Source: Paenibacillus sp. FSL M7-0420
Lineage (GTDB): Bacteria > Bacillota > Bacilli > Paenibacillales > Paenibacillaceae
NCBI RefSeq assembly: GCF_038002345.1
Contig: NZ_JBBOCJ010000001.1
Location: forward strand, 124,001 to 188,000
Reading direction: 5' to 3'
Length of the DNA: 64,000 bases
The notes under the pieces were generated by a model. That model was given only the letters and a program-made list of their open reading frames with translations. It was not told where the DNA came from and searched no databases. Below are positions 52,838 to 61,266 of this stretch, piece after piece. Within the stretch, counting starts at the first letter, position 1. Every line of letters begins with the position of its first letter. The translations under genes and the position numbers were made by a program.

Positions 52838-54819
52838 AGATGCTTAACACGGTCCCGGACTTCGGCTTGCTTGGCCGCATTGAAGCGGGTCTGATAGTCA
52901 CCGGTCAGATACCCGGTAACCCGGCGCAGACGGCGGATATGGGTGGTATCCTCATGGGCATTGCAGGTCGGGCAATTCGTACCGATGACCCCTTCATAGC
53001 CGCAGCCGGAGCAGCGGTCAATCGGATGGTTAATGCTGAAGTAGCTGATGTCCTGCTCCAGCGCGTATTTGATGATTTTGACGAAGGCTGCAGGGTTGCT
53101 CCGGGCATTGCCGTTCAGTTCGACATAGGAGATCGCTCCGGCGTTGCAATATTCATGGAACGTGGCTTCCAGGCTGATCTTCTTGGCTGCGCTCAGTTCA
53201 TGGTAGACCGGAATGTGGAACGAGTTCGTATAATATTCACGGTCGGTTACCCCAGGGATAGAGCCTAGCACCTTGCGGTCGATCTTGGTAAATTTGCCGG
53301 AAAGACCCTCGGCCGGCGTGGCGAACAAGGTGATGTTGAGGTTAAGCTCCTCGCTCTTGCGGTCGCAATATTCACGCATGTGGCGGACGATGGCTACAGC
53401 CTTGGCGTGAATCTCCATATCTTCGCCGTGGTGCTTGCCGTACATGGCCTTCATGCATTCCGCCATCCCGATGAAGCCCAGTGACAGGCTGCCGTGCTTC
53501 AGCAGTTCGCCTACACTGTCATCAGGGGCAAGCTGCTCGCCGCCTTCCCAGACGCCTTCACGCATCATGAAATCGGAGGCTTTGGCCTTCTGGGAAGCCT
53601 GGATACGGAAGCGGTGCAGCAGGCCGTCCAGCGCAATATCCATATAGTGATTGAGGTCGTCGAAGAACCCTTCTTCATCAGCAGCGAGGCGGCGGCCGGT
53701 TATCGTGCCGTGGGCCAGTCCAAGACGCACCAGGTTGAGCGTGTTGAAGGACAGGTTGCCTTTGCCGGAGCAATGGTTGCGTCCGAAGCGGTCGCCGAGC
53801 ACACGGGTCCGGCAGCCCATCGTAGCGAACTCGGTATCCGGGTCAGCCGGATCGTAATACTGCATGTTCAGCGGAGCGTCCAGATTGGCGAAGTTCGGAT
53901 ACAATCTGCGCGCCGAGCACTCCGCTGCCTTCAGGAACAGCTCGTAGTTAGGATCACCCGGTTGCTGGTTAATGCCTTGCTTGCATTTGAAGATCTGAAT
54001 CGGGAACACCGGCGTCTCCCCGCTGCCCAGTCCATTCATCGTGGCCGTCAGCAGCGAGCTGATCACCAGCTGGCCCTCCGGGGAGGTGCAGGTGCCGTAG
54101 TTGATGCTGGTAAAAGGAATCTGGCCGCCGGAGCGGCTGGACATCGTATTCAGGTTATGTACCATACTCTCTGCGGCCTGCAGGGTCTCGCTCTGCGTCT
54201 CCTTCAGGGCAAAACGGAAGGCCCGCGGATACTGCTCAGCCAGATCGCTGCGGCTCATCGTAATCTCCCCAAGCTCCGAACCCTCTGCGTTCTCCTCGAA
54301 ATACTCCAGACCTTTGCGGAAGAGCTTGGAGAAGGATTTGGTCACATAAGGGGCCAGATCATAATCCAGCTTGTTGGCGGACACACCGCCGTACTGCGCA
54401 TTCTGCTGCGACTGGAAAATAATCGCCACCAGCGACATCGCCGTCATAATCGAGTTGGGAGGCCGTACGCTGCCGTTGCCGGTGTTGAAGCCTTCACGGA
54501 GAAGCCGTTCGAACGGGATGAAGATGCAGTTGGTAGTTCCGATGGCGTATTGATCCAGGTCATGTACATAGACGACATTATCCAGGGTAGCCTGTACCAG
54601 CTGCGGCGGCATGGTGAAGTTGCGGGCATACCATTTGGAGTATTCACTGCCGAACTTGCTCATTTTGCCGGAGAAGCTCTCCCCGTTCAGGTTCGCATTC
54701 TCGCGCAGCAGATCCAGATCCCGGCTGTCGATAATATCCCGTCCCAGATGAATGACCTCTTCCAAAAGATCCTCCTGTGCAGCTTGTCCTTCGTTATAAC
54801 GTTTCTCCAGCAGCGTCAT
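52834..54819 (-). CDS. nrdD: Anaerobic ribonucleoside-triphosphate reductase
   Basis: The 661-residue class III reductase reduces ribonucleotides without oxygen. The glycyl radical site is Gly636 in RRVTGYLTGDY, preceded by the zinc-binding CSGCGYEGVIGTNCPTC. The Cys-containing active-site loop and substrate segment (NYGTCTSPEGQLV; GKGNLSFNTLNLVRLG) are present. There is no recognisable N-terminal ATP-cone; the sequence starts directly with a short MTLLEKRYNEGQAAQEDLLE helix. AGGAG lies 12 bases before the ATG. It is controlled by the upstream elements listed below. Confidence 0.95.
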   Translation of the reverse strand: MTLLEKRYNEGQAAQEDLLEEVIHLGRDIIDSRDLDLLRENANLNGESFSGKMSKFGSEYSKWYARNFTMPPQLVQATLDNVVYVHDLDQYAIGTTNCIFIPFERLLREGFNTGNGSVRPPNSIMTAMSLVAIIFQSQQNAQYGGVSANKLDYDLAPYVTKSFSKLFRKGLEYFEENAEGSELGEITMSRSDLAEQYPRAFRFALKETQSETLQAAESMVHNLNTMSSRSGGQIPFTSINYGTCTSPEGQLVISSLLTATMNGLGSGETPVFPIQIFKCKQGINQQPGDPNYELFLKAAECSARRLYPNFANLDAPLNMQYYDPADPDTEFATMGCRTRVLGDRFGRNHCSGKGNLSFNTLNLVRLGLAHGTITGRRLAADEEGFFDDLNHYMDIALDGLLHRFRIQASQKAKASDFMMREGVWEGGEQLAPDDSVGELLKHGSLSLGFIGMAECMKAMYGKHHGEDMEIHAKAVAIVRHMREYCDRKSEELNLNITLFATPAEGLSGKFTKIDRKVLGSIPGVTDREYYTNSFHIPVYHELSAAKKISLEATFHEYCNAGAISYVELNGNARSNPAAFVKIIKYALEQDISYFSINHPIDRCSGCGYEGVIGTNCPTCNAHEDTTHIRRLRRVTGYLTGDYQTRFNAAKQAEVRDRVKHL

Positions 54820-55094
54820 TATATAACTCTCTCCTCTCGGGTATTGTAAGCGTTAAAAAAGCACCCCCGGCCGGGAAGGCCGGAAATGCCCGAATGCATG
54901 ATGCAAAGATCCGGGAAACGGAAATTTGCCTGTGGTCTGGGTGGAACATACGAGCAGACACAAGGGCGATAGCTTACGCCCGTTCTTGTATATTCCGCAG
55001 AGCCGATACCTGAAAATAATCCCCGATCGTCCTCAGGTATCGGCAGCCTCTGACCCGAATGACGGAAGGCTAACTCTGCTATTGCAGGCCGCAT
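54819..55094 (-). CDS. Possible leader ORF between the riboswitch and nrdD
   Basis: A 91-codon frame starts at an ATG with AGGGGAGG six bases upstream and ends in a TAA that overlaps the nrdD ATG (TAATG). It runs across the intrinsic terminator. The predicted protein (MRPAIAELAFRHSGQRLPIP...) resembles nothing I know and could be a chance frame. If translated it would couple ribosome passage to the terminator and to nrdD. Confidence 0.25.
   Translation of the reverse strand: MRPAIAELAFRHSGQRLPIPEDDRGLFSGIGSAEYTRTGVSYRPCVCSYVPPRPQANFRFPDLCIMHSGISGLPGRGCFFNAYNTREERVI
54855..54890 (-). terminator. Intrinsic terminator in the nrdDG leader
   Basis: On the minus strand GGCATTTCCGGCC pairs with GGCCGGGGGTGC and is followed by TTTTTT. 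It lies just upstream of nrdD and is a good expression platform for the riboswitch. Confidence 0.8.
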
Positions 55095-55129
55095 ACGGAC
55101 ACCTCCCCTGTTCCTCGCAGGAGTCTAAG

Positions 55130-55335
55130 CGGTGCCACCGAAACAGGCAGGTCTCCTGGCTTCCGGCAACTCCTCCGGCGCCTTCCCGGGGGGCTTATTC
55201 CGCCCCTTAGTGGCAATTAGCCGGAGAATGCGGCCCTGGGCATCGCACCCTGGGAGCATCCGGTTACAGTGGCGGGACCGCAGCGGTTTTGCACCGCGCT
55301 TCCCTATTAAGTCGCACCTCTATTACAAGAGGTGA
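55130..55335 (-). ncRNA. Cobalamin riboswitch upstream of nrdDG
   Basis: On the minus strand the conserved core is present: GGGAAGCGCGGTGCAAAACC, then GCGGTCCCGCCACTGT, and the B12 box GCCAGGAGACCTGCC. A CACCTC/GAGGTG helix starts the element near 55310-55330. Adenosylcobalamin binding is expected to reduce downstream expression. The expression platform includes the terminator at 54855 and a CCGATACCTGA/TCAGGTATCGG hairpin at 55003-55043. Confidence 0.92.
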
Positions 55336-55378
55336 AACACCCGTTTCTACTATATTTTGTTGTTATCTATTAAAGCTA

Positions 55379-55394
55379 CCGCAATATATTGTGT
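55379..55394 (-). promoter_or_regulatory. NrdR-like box
   Basis: ACACAATATATTGCGG on the minus strand matches the NrdR consensus ACACWATATATWGTGT except for the last arm. A weaker second AT-rich stretch (ACAAAATATAGTAGAA) lies ~34 bp downstream, slightly off the usual 31-32 bp spacing. NrdR represses ribonucleotide reductase genes. Confidence 0.6.
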
Positions 55395-55453
55395 TTGTAA
55401 ATGTTTTTTTGCAATCCCGCACGGGGAGCGGGTTCGGCGCTTTTACTCACAGC

Positions 55454-55484
55454 TGATCCACAGTTAGTCCACAGGTAATCCACA
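55454..55484 (+). promoter_or_regulatory. Three DnaA-box-like 9-mers with 11-bp spacing
   Basis: TGATCCACA (55454), TAGTCCACA (55465) and TAATCCACA (55476) are in the same orientation. Each differs from TTATCCACA by one or two bases. The start-to-start distance is 11 bp twice, about one helical turn. They lie between nrdD and the divergent thiamine-binding protein gene. Confidence 0.55.
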
Positions 55485-55699
55485 ACTTTCCTCTGAATCT
55501 GCCGTGAATGTTTCATAAAATCTCCGAAAATACGCCACAAAGAATCCATAAATAGAGTGCGTCTAATCCTGGTAATCATTTTGACGGATATTAATAGAAT
55601 AGAGAGGGTGCAGGTGATTTGTAGCAAGCCTGGCGAAGCGTTACAATAAAGAGGAAAAGTTAGAGGCAGGCACATCAGATCATTAGGAGGCAGTTCACA

Positions 55700-56008
55700 A
55701 TGGCAATTGGCGAAGTGACCGTTATTCCGGTTGGGACAGGCAGCACCAGTCTCAGCAGCTATGTGGCCGAGATGCAGCGCGTGTTGGAGACGGTGGAGGG
55801 CATTACCTATGAGCTTACTTCCATGGGTACGATTATTGAGGGTCCGGTAGCGCGGATTCTGGCTGCGGTAGAAGCGCTGCATGAGTCGCCGTTCACCGCC
55901 GGGGCGCAGAGAGTCTCAACCTCGCTCAAGATCGATGACCGGCGCGACAAGACCTCGACCAGCCGCAGCAAGCTGGAATCCGTGGAGCGCAAGCTACAGG
56001 GGAAGTAG
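55700..56008 (+). CDS. MTH1187-family thiamine-binding protein
   Basis: The 102 residues start MAIGEVTVIPVGTGSTSLSS and include ITYELTSMGTIIEGPVARIL, the family's two half-repeats. These small soluble proteins bind thiamine or related pyrimidines; no transporter is adjacent. TAGGAGG precedes the ATG. Divergent from the nrdDG promoter. Confidence 0.9.
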   Translation: MAIGEVTVIPVGTGSTSLSSYVAEMQRVLETVEGITYELTSMGTIIEGPVARILAAVEALHESPFTAGAQRVSTSLKIDDRRDKTSTSRSKLESVERKLQGK

Positions 56009-56056
56009 CGGGAATATAGTATCCAATCAGAAATGACGATAAGGAGCGGATTCTTC

Positions 56057-56836
56057 ATGACAACAGCAGCACAGCAGATCGGAATTCAAATGTATACACT
56101 GCGCGACCAGACGGAGCGCGATTTCCTCGGCACACTGGCCAAGGTGGCAGAGATGGGGTACCAGGCAGTGGAATTCGCCGGTTATTTCGGTGTATCTGCA
56201 GGGGAACTGCGCCGTAAGCTGGATGAACTTGGCCTGGCGGCCCCCTCGGCGCATGTAGGCCTGGACTTCAGCAGTCTGGATAAGATGGAACAGGCCTTAG
56301 CCAAAGAGATTGAATACGCGGTAGAGCTCGGACTGCAATATATAATCACCCCGTCGGCACCGCTTCCGCCGAATCCTTCCATAGAGGATGTAACGAGAAT
56401 CATTCCATTCCTGGAGAAGGCTTCCGCGATGGTCCGGGCGGCGGGGATGCAGTACGGCTACCACAACCATGATTATGAATTCAAAGAGGTTGACGGCAAG
56501 GCGGTCATCGATATCTGGCTGGAGCAGATTCCTGCCGAGCATATGCTGGCTGAGTTTGATCTGGGATGGGTATACAGGGGTGGAGCCCGGCCCGTTGATT
56601 ATGTGTCACGGTACGCCGGCCGTGTTCCGCTGGTTCACATTAAGGACTTCGGAGCAGACAATGAGGAGACCGATCTCGGAAAGGGAGAGGTCGATTTCCG
56701 GAGCGTCTTCGAGATCGCGGAGCAGAGCGGAATTCTCTATTATATTGTAGAACAAGAGGCTTATGAGGTATCCTCCCTAGCAAGCGCTAAGCTCGCGCTG
56801 GATTATTTCCGCGGGCTGGGACTGATGCACGGCTAA
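56057..56836 (+). CDS. Sugar phosphate isomerase/epimerase (xylose isomerase-like TIM barrel)
   Basis: The 259 residues form an AP-endonuclease-2-like barrel: QIGIQMYTLRDQTERDFLGT, YQAVEFAGYFGVSAGELRRK, YGYHNHDYEF, with metal ligands probably Glu154, Asp and His, and FDLGWVYRGGARP / VPLVHIKDFG. Members isomerise or epimerise sugars or inositols. The ATG at 56057 has AAGGAG upstream; a frame start at 56033 is less likely. Near the preceding gene but no clear functional link. Confidence 0.88.
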   Translation: MTTAAQQIGIQMYTLRDQTERDFLGTLAKVAEMGYQAVEFAGYFGVSAGELRRKLDELGLAAPSAHVGLDFSSLDKMEQALAKEIEYAVELGLQYIITPSAPLPPNPSIEDVTRIIPFLEKASAMVRAAGMQYGYHNHDYEFKEVDGKAVIDIWLEQIPAEHMLAEFDLGWVYRGGARPVDYVSRYAGRVPLVHIKDFGADNEETDLGKGEVDFRSVFEIAEQSGILYYIVEQEAYEVSSLASAKLALDYFRGLGLMHG

Positions 56837-56935
56837 TGCACGGCTGAGGATACAGCAACCAGCGGAAAAAGGGGTTGCGTTTTCCGCTGGAAGAGTTATA
56901 ATATTTTTTGCTTGGCAGGACAGCAAAGCCTGTTC

Positions 56936-57007
56936 GCTGGTGTAGCTCAGGGGTAGAGCAACGCACTCGTAATGCGTAGGCCGGGGGTTCAATTCCCTTC
57001 ACCAGCA
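56936..57007 (+). tRNA. tRNA-Thr (CGU)
   Basis: GCTGGTGTAGCTCAGGGGTA starts a complete cloverleaf. The acceptor stem GCTGGTG/CACCAGC, the anticodon stem ACGCA/TGCGT with loop CTCGTAA (anticodon CGU, Thr) and the T-arm GGGGGTTCAATTCCC are all present. CCA is not encoded. It is 72 nt with a discriminator A. Confidence 0.97.
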
Positions 57008-57008
57008 T
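56962..57008 (+). repeat. attL: 47-bp direct repeat, 3' part of tRNA-Thr
   Basis: The 47 bases from the anticodon stem to the end of the tRNA are repeated identically at 61676-61722. It is the left attachment site of the island. Confidence 0.9.
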
Positions 57009-57080
57009 TTGTAAGAACTCAATAGTGGCGCGGCTTCTCAAGGTTTTGGGAGGGCGCGTTTTTTTGTGGGAAAAGCTGAA

Positions 57081-57099
57081 CTTCTAACATTCTTCTAAC
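57081..57099. repeat. CTTCTAAC direct repeats near attL
   Basis: CTTCTAAC occurs at 57081 and 57092 (11 bp apart), beside the integrase stop. Three more copies occur at 61544, 61556 and 61568 and one at 61805. Arm-type sites of a tyrosine recombinase often look like this. Confidence 0.5.
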
Positions 57100-57101
57100 C
57101 T

Positions 57102-57452
57102 TTACTCAACTAAAGTGGTTATTTTACCCTCTTCCTTTACTTCATGGCGGGTTCCTAAGATAGAGTCACCGATGCCTCGAAGCACTGCTTCCTGCAGATT
57201 GGGCAGGACATGAGAGTAAGTATCCAAGGTAACATTGATAGAGGAATGCCCCAGTCTCTCCTGGACGATCTTGGGATGAACCCCGGCCTTCAAGAGCAGA
57301 GTTGCGTGAGTATGCCTGAGATCATGGAAACGAATGTTTGGGAATGATGGGTGTTCCTTGGTAATCTGCTCAAGTATTCGATAATAATGACGCATTAAGA
57401 GGCGTGGACCAACCGGGGTACCAATGCTGGTCTGGACAACCAACCCGGTATA
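57102..57452 (-). pseudogene. Tyrosine recombinase/integrase, C-terminal fragment
   Basis: The frame encodes ~113 residues of the catalytic domain of a phage-type integrase: FHDLRHTHATLLLKAG (R-x-x-H motif), VQERLGHSSINVTLDTYSHV (GH and catalytic Tyr) and an end EGKITTLVE. It begins with QTSIGTPVGPR in the middle of the domain; the N-terminal half and the first catalytic Arg are missing. The stop lies 94 bp from attL, as is usual for tRNA-integrating elements. It is broken around 57450 next to the transposase remnant. Confidence 0.88.
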
Positions 57453-57520
57453 CCGTTAGATCTCAAGCTGAGAACAAGATGAAAATGGACAGACGGGCAG
57501 AATTTTCGGAAGATTGAAAT

Positions 57521-58079
57521 TTAAGCGGCGTTTGTGACTTGTCGTCTCGATATAGCTAGCGCAGAAGCAAGCAAAACAATAGCATTCAAATATTGATGAG
57601 TTGTGACTTTCTGAATGCCCCAAACATGTAATTGGTCTGCGGTTAGATAGGTCTTCATTCGAGAATTGCATCGTTCTACAATTGTTCGCTTGTTGTAGAG
57701 TTCTTTCCAATTTCGGCTTTCTCGGTGTGGTAACGCATAGCGGCGAAAATCGTCTCTGCTGCTGCTGACCTTAACGACCATTCCGTAATTGGACGACTAA
57801 CAGGCCGTCATACCTAAAGGACAATCCACTTGTCCGGTAGCATGTGGACGACGAAACTTCAAACGTCCTTTTCCTGTCCCCCAATACGTCATCAGAACCC
57901 CCATTGAACACAAGGTGTCCCTTTGCTTGCATAGTTGGGAGTTCCTTTTCGTTCTGCGGATTCATGGGAATAATCGCTTGGGCCTTGATGCTACGAGCCG
58001 TTTCGTAGTTTTTCATTTGGTCATTTGTAGGATCATTTTCACGGCGAGGTAACGTGGGATAACGCCCGATAAGAATCAT
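57521..58079 (-). pseudogene. Transposase remnant (DDE type) with frameshift and stop
   Basis: The minus strand holds pieces of one transposase in different frames. The first, ...SIKAQAIIPMNPQNEKEL..., is followed after a frameshift near 57900 by TYWGTGKGRLKFRRPHATGQ and an in-frame TAG, then by the last part, ESRNWKELYNKRTIVERCNS, VWGIQKVTTHQYLNAIVL and a normal stop at 57521. The C-terminal ERCNSRMKTY segment is like that of IS1182/IS5-group transposases. It is non-functional. Confidence 0.75.
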
Positions 58080-58242
58080 TCTTTGGGCATTTAAAGACGA
58101 GGCCTGTCTTATAAATTATAAAAAATGGAAAAATTGAGGAAGGAAATCAAGAGCTACATGCTTTACTACAATTTCAGATATCAATGGAATTTAAAGAAGA
58201 TGACTCCTGTATAATACAGAAATCACCTTCACATACCTCATA

Positions 58243-59052
58243 TCACAGACGTGTTATAGATGCATACGCATTCTCTTCCGCAGTAACAGCTGTGTTAAAC
58301 ATGGCAATTACTCCTCCAGCAGTAACGGCTGATAATATTCCAAGGCTAACTAATCCAGGAGGGCCTAACCATGGGGCAGTCAATGAACTTCCTGTTAATC
58401 CAACCAAAGCCGTTGCGTAAGACGCTCTATAGTTCGAATAAGCATTTCCAAAATTATCTACATCTTGTCTAGCTCTATTAAAAAAGCCGTTTGTACTTGT
58501 AACTCCATATTTCGCAATATGATTCCCCTCAGGTTCACCGTGACCATTCCCCTCACCAACCCAGTTATAGTTCATAGATTCGTAAGCTCTAAAAGTATAA
58601 CTTGTCCATGCATCGTTAGAATAGTAGTGACAAACTGCTGCAAAACCACCTGTATCCCCAGCGCGAGCGGATAAACCTTTTTGGACAGCGTCTATATCTT
58701 TCTTTTCTCCGTTAATAAACAATTCGTTATTATTTGCAAATAGAACTACAGTTTGGTCGGTAGAATCGTTATACATTGTACCATACTCTTCTTGATAAGC
58801 AGGTAAGATAGTATAGTCATAATTGATGTCGACAGTGACTTCAGTCCCATTCGTTTTTGTAACACCTGTAGAATCTGTAGTCACTGTTACACTTCCAATT
58901 ATTTCCTTTGAATCACCGACCACAACATTATTCGTAAAACTACTGGTTTCTTTCACTACTTCTGGAGTTACTATTTCTTCTGCAAGTGCAACAGAACCCA
59001 TGCTAGAAATTATGATAACTAAAGCGACAAATGATGAAATTAACCTTTTCAT
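58243..59052 (-). CDS. Secreted protein of unknown function in the island
   Basis: The 269 residues begin MKRLISSFVALVIIISSMGS, a signal peptide ending near VALA. The mature part has NNVVVGDSKEIIGSVTVTTD, CHYYSNDAWTSYTFRAYES and a C-terminal Gly/Ala/Leu-rich hydrophobic tail (~205-260). AAGAGGGG precedes the ATG at 59052; the longer frame from 59304 lacks a ribosome site. The layout resembles large secreted bacteriocin-like proteins, but I do not recognise the family with certainty. AT-rich relative to the flanks, so probably acquired. Confidence 0.72.
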   Translation of the reverse strand: MKRLISSFVALVIIISSMGSVALAEEIVTPEVVKETSSFTNNVVVGDSKEIIGSVTVTTDSTGVTKTNGTEVTVDINYDYTILPAYQEEYGTMYNDSTDQTVVLFANNNELFINGEKKDIDAVQKGLSARAGDTGGFAAVCHYYSNDAWTSYTFRAYESMNYNWVGEGNGHGEPEGNHIAKYGVTSTNGFFNRARQDVDNFGNAYSNYRASYATALVGLTGSSLTAPWLGPPGLVSLGILSAVTAGGVIAMFNTAVTAEENAYASITRL

Positions 59053-60298
59053 TAATGTAACCCCTCTTCTTAATATTATTGAACTTTTAGAAAGAACGAT
59101 TTTTAGATATGCACCAAACAATTCACCACCAATCCGAGAATGAGTGAGTAGTAACTGCCCTAAACTTGAAATTTTCCGATTAAACAATATAATTGGAATT
59201 ATATCCATTATGAACCAATGGAATCTATGTTTAAATAGGTATGAATGATCAAATAATAGAAAAAAATGTCGAATATTAGGGGCGCTGCTGTGTGTGTAGA
59301 ACATTTAAGGAAAAAGGGAGATTCAGGTTATGCTTGCAGAAAAACTAATCCGGATTACTGGAATAGTTTTAGAGAGAGTTTTTCGCTCGTGTTATGAATA
59401 CTTATAAGCTGCAGCAAATGAATAATAGACTAGGAGTTGGCCATTATAAGGAAATCAGTCATGTTCGAATATCATTTGAGTAGTTTCGTTGATTTATTTT
59501 TACAATGTTAAACACAGAACACGGAGATAGAATCCAACTCTTAGAAGGTAAGGCAGAGGAAACTGAGAGGTCCTGCCCTTAAATTGTCTAATCAACACAA
59601 CGAGATTAAAGAGCCTGACAGACCAGAGGATCTAATGAATGAGGAACAAGTGGATCTGCTAAAACTTAACACTGATCAACTGAAAGAGATTGCCAACATT
59701 GGTCAATTAAATGGTAAGTACGAAGATATCCTCACAGAAAATCGAGAACGCATAGAACGTTTCTCAAGATGTAATTATGCTGAACTATAGATTTTGTGCT
59801 TGTGCTGAAACATTGGGCTAGGTTTTGTACACATTTCCAAACCAGCCTCAATCTTAGTGATGACAAGTAGTAGTGGGGAACATTATAGTGCTCGGGATGA
59901 ACCCCTACGGGCAGGAAGGTTCGATCCGGCTACCTTAATTCTTAAAGCTAATGAAAAGGGATCAATCAGAAAGAACTGGTTGATCTTATAATCACAAAGA
60001 GGATATTATGAACTGATCTGCTGAATTACACTTAAAAATAATGTTACAAAATATGGATATTTTATGAATCCCTTATTAATTCTTTATAATGCTATGGAGG
60101 GAATGGTTATTAAATTTATGTATTGGTTGATTTTATGGGCGTATAGGCGTTAGCGGGCGAATACAATAGAACTATAGAAACACAGTAGTGTGTTAAACTG
60201 TACATTCAAGGGAACAATTAGTTTATCCCGCATCAGCCATAGATGTTTGATTGCTTATTATTGAAGTGGACAATATCTCAGGAGGGATTGGAGAAAGT
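59053..60298. other. AT-rich island interval with little coding content
   Basis: Apart from the weak ORF at 59584 I find no gene. GGGCAGGAAGGTTCGATCCGG at ~59919 looks like a tRNA T-arm but no cloverleaf could be folded around it. The rest is AT-rich and without repeats. Confidence 0.5.
59584..59790 (+). CDS. Possible small protein
   Basis: A 68-codon frame starts at a TTG with GAGAGGTCC about 11 bases upstream. The product is acidic and helical (EEQVDLLKLNTDQLKEIANI). There is no homologue I recognise. Low confidence because of the start codon and the weak ribosome site. Confidence 0.35.
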   Translation: MSNQHNEIKEPDRPEDLMNEEQVDLLKLNTDQLKEIANIGQLNGKYEDILTENRERIERFSRCNYAEL

Positions 60299-60781
60299 AT
60301 GAAGAAAAAAGACTGGATTTTAGTAATTTTAGTAGTTTCTCTATTCGGGAATGCTGCATTATTTATGAATCAGAAACGTGTCAGCAGAAATGAAGATTTG
60401 CAATATGAATTATTGAATGCTTACATTCAACGAGATCTAGCTCAACTTGAAGAAACTATACAATATCAACAAGATAATAATTGGAAAAATGAAACTCTTG
60501 TTACACAGAAACTAGATGATGCCATCGATTCAATTATCTTGCACAGTGGAATGGAACGACATAAGGATAGAGAAGATATCCTTATGAAATTGTACGATTA
60601 CATGAATGAGTTCAAGGTTGGTGACACTACTTTTGATGTTAGCCTAAACGATAAGCAACGAGCCGATTACATCCTTTTAGGTCAAAAGCTGCGTTCTAAC
60701 GGGTGGAATTATGGTGTAGGATATGATACAAGCTGGGATTCTTTTGCATCAAAAGTTAACAAGTTCGTAGGAGAATCATAG
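60299..60781 (+). CDS. Small membrane-anchored protein of unknown function
   Basis: The 160 residues begin MKKKDWILVILVVSLFGNAA, a single N-terminal membrane helix, followed by a helical, charged domain with QRDLAQLEETIQYQQDNNW and a C-terminal WNYGVGYDTSWDSF. GGAGAAAG precedes the ATG at 60299. AT-rich and without recognised family. It may be an island cargo gene. Confidence 0.65.
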   Translation: MKKKDWILVILVVSLFGNAALFMNQKRVSRNEDLQYELLNAYIQRDLAQLEETIQYQQDNNWKNETLVTQKLDDAIDSIILHSGMERHKDREDILMKLYDYMNEFKVGDTTFDVSLNDKQRADYILLGQKLRSNGWNYGVGYDTSWDSFASKVNKFVGES

Positions 60782-60850
60782 AAGTTATTATATGAATCAC
60801 TCTTTCTCTAATTGGGATGTTTTATGGTGGAATTACAATTACATATAGTT

Positions 60851-61000
60851 TAAGAGCCTGTTCAAAAAGCTATCAATTTCATAAAAGAAACAAAAATGTA
60901 CCGCTGCATTAAATGGTAAAATGGAGGTATCCCTACAACCATCAAACCAACTATGCGAGGTGCATTTTCATGGAGTTGCAGTTAGAACTGCTACCCTACC
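60851..61000 (+). mobile_element. Possible insertion-sequence end
   Basis: AAGAGCCTGTTCAAAAAGC at 60852 looks like an IS terminal repeat. 118 bp later an ATG (60970) opens a short frame, MELQLELLPYLNRYHRQ, that could be a transposase N-terminus. It joins directly to the truncated cupin gene at ~61001, so it may mark the insertion that broke that gene. Only one end is present. Confidence 0.35.
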
Positions 61001-61266
61001 TAAACCGATATCATCGCCAACATTGATACTCATCAAAGTCACTTGAAATGTTTCCCTGTCCATAAAGTAGTACGGTAAGTTTGGTTTTGCTTTGCTACCT
61101 GGTCAATATTCACTACAAGTGGACATTGTCTATAATCTCTTAAGTTTATTTTTCCATAGGGGTAACAATTATAATAATGTTGAGGCTGATATGTTTGATA
61201 GTTGTTATTCCAATTGTTATGCATAGGGTAATGCAATTGATACTGGTGGCATGAATTATGGTACAT
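61001..61266 (-). pseudogene. Broken cupin-type protein (N-terminal fragment)
   Basis: The minus frame begins MYHNSCHQYQLHYPMHNNWN after AAGAGGAG, with a Tyr/Asn/His-rich start, followed by CPLVVNIDQVAKQNQTYRTT and LWTGKHF, the conserved opening of Bacillus-type cupin proteins. A stop follows, but in the next frame the sequence continues QVTLMSINVGDDIG, the expected continuation. So one frameshift near 61045 and truncation after ~61000 have disabled the gene. Confidence 0.7.

Noticed and set aside
55130..55140. GGTGGCACCGC after the cobalamin riboswitch read as a T-box
   Set aside because: No stem I or antiterminator accompanies it, and the B12 riboswitch core is complete; chance similarity.
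59870..59935. tRNA-like GGTTCGATCC in the island
   Set aside because: Acceptor, D and anticodon arms could not be paired; only a T-arm-like motif.
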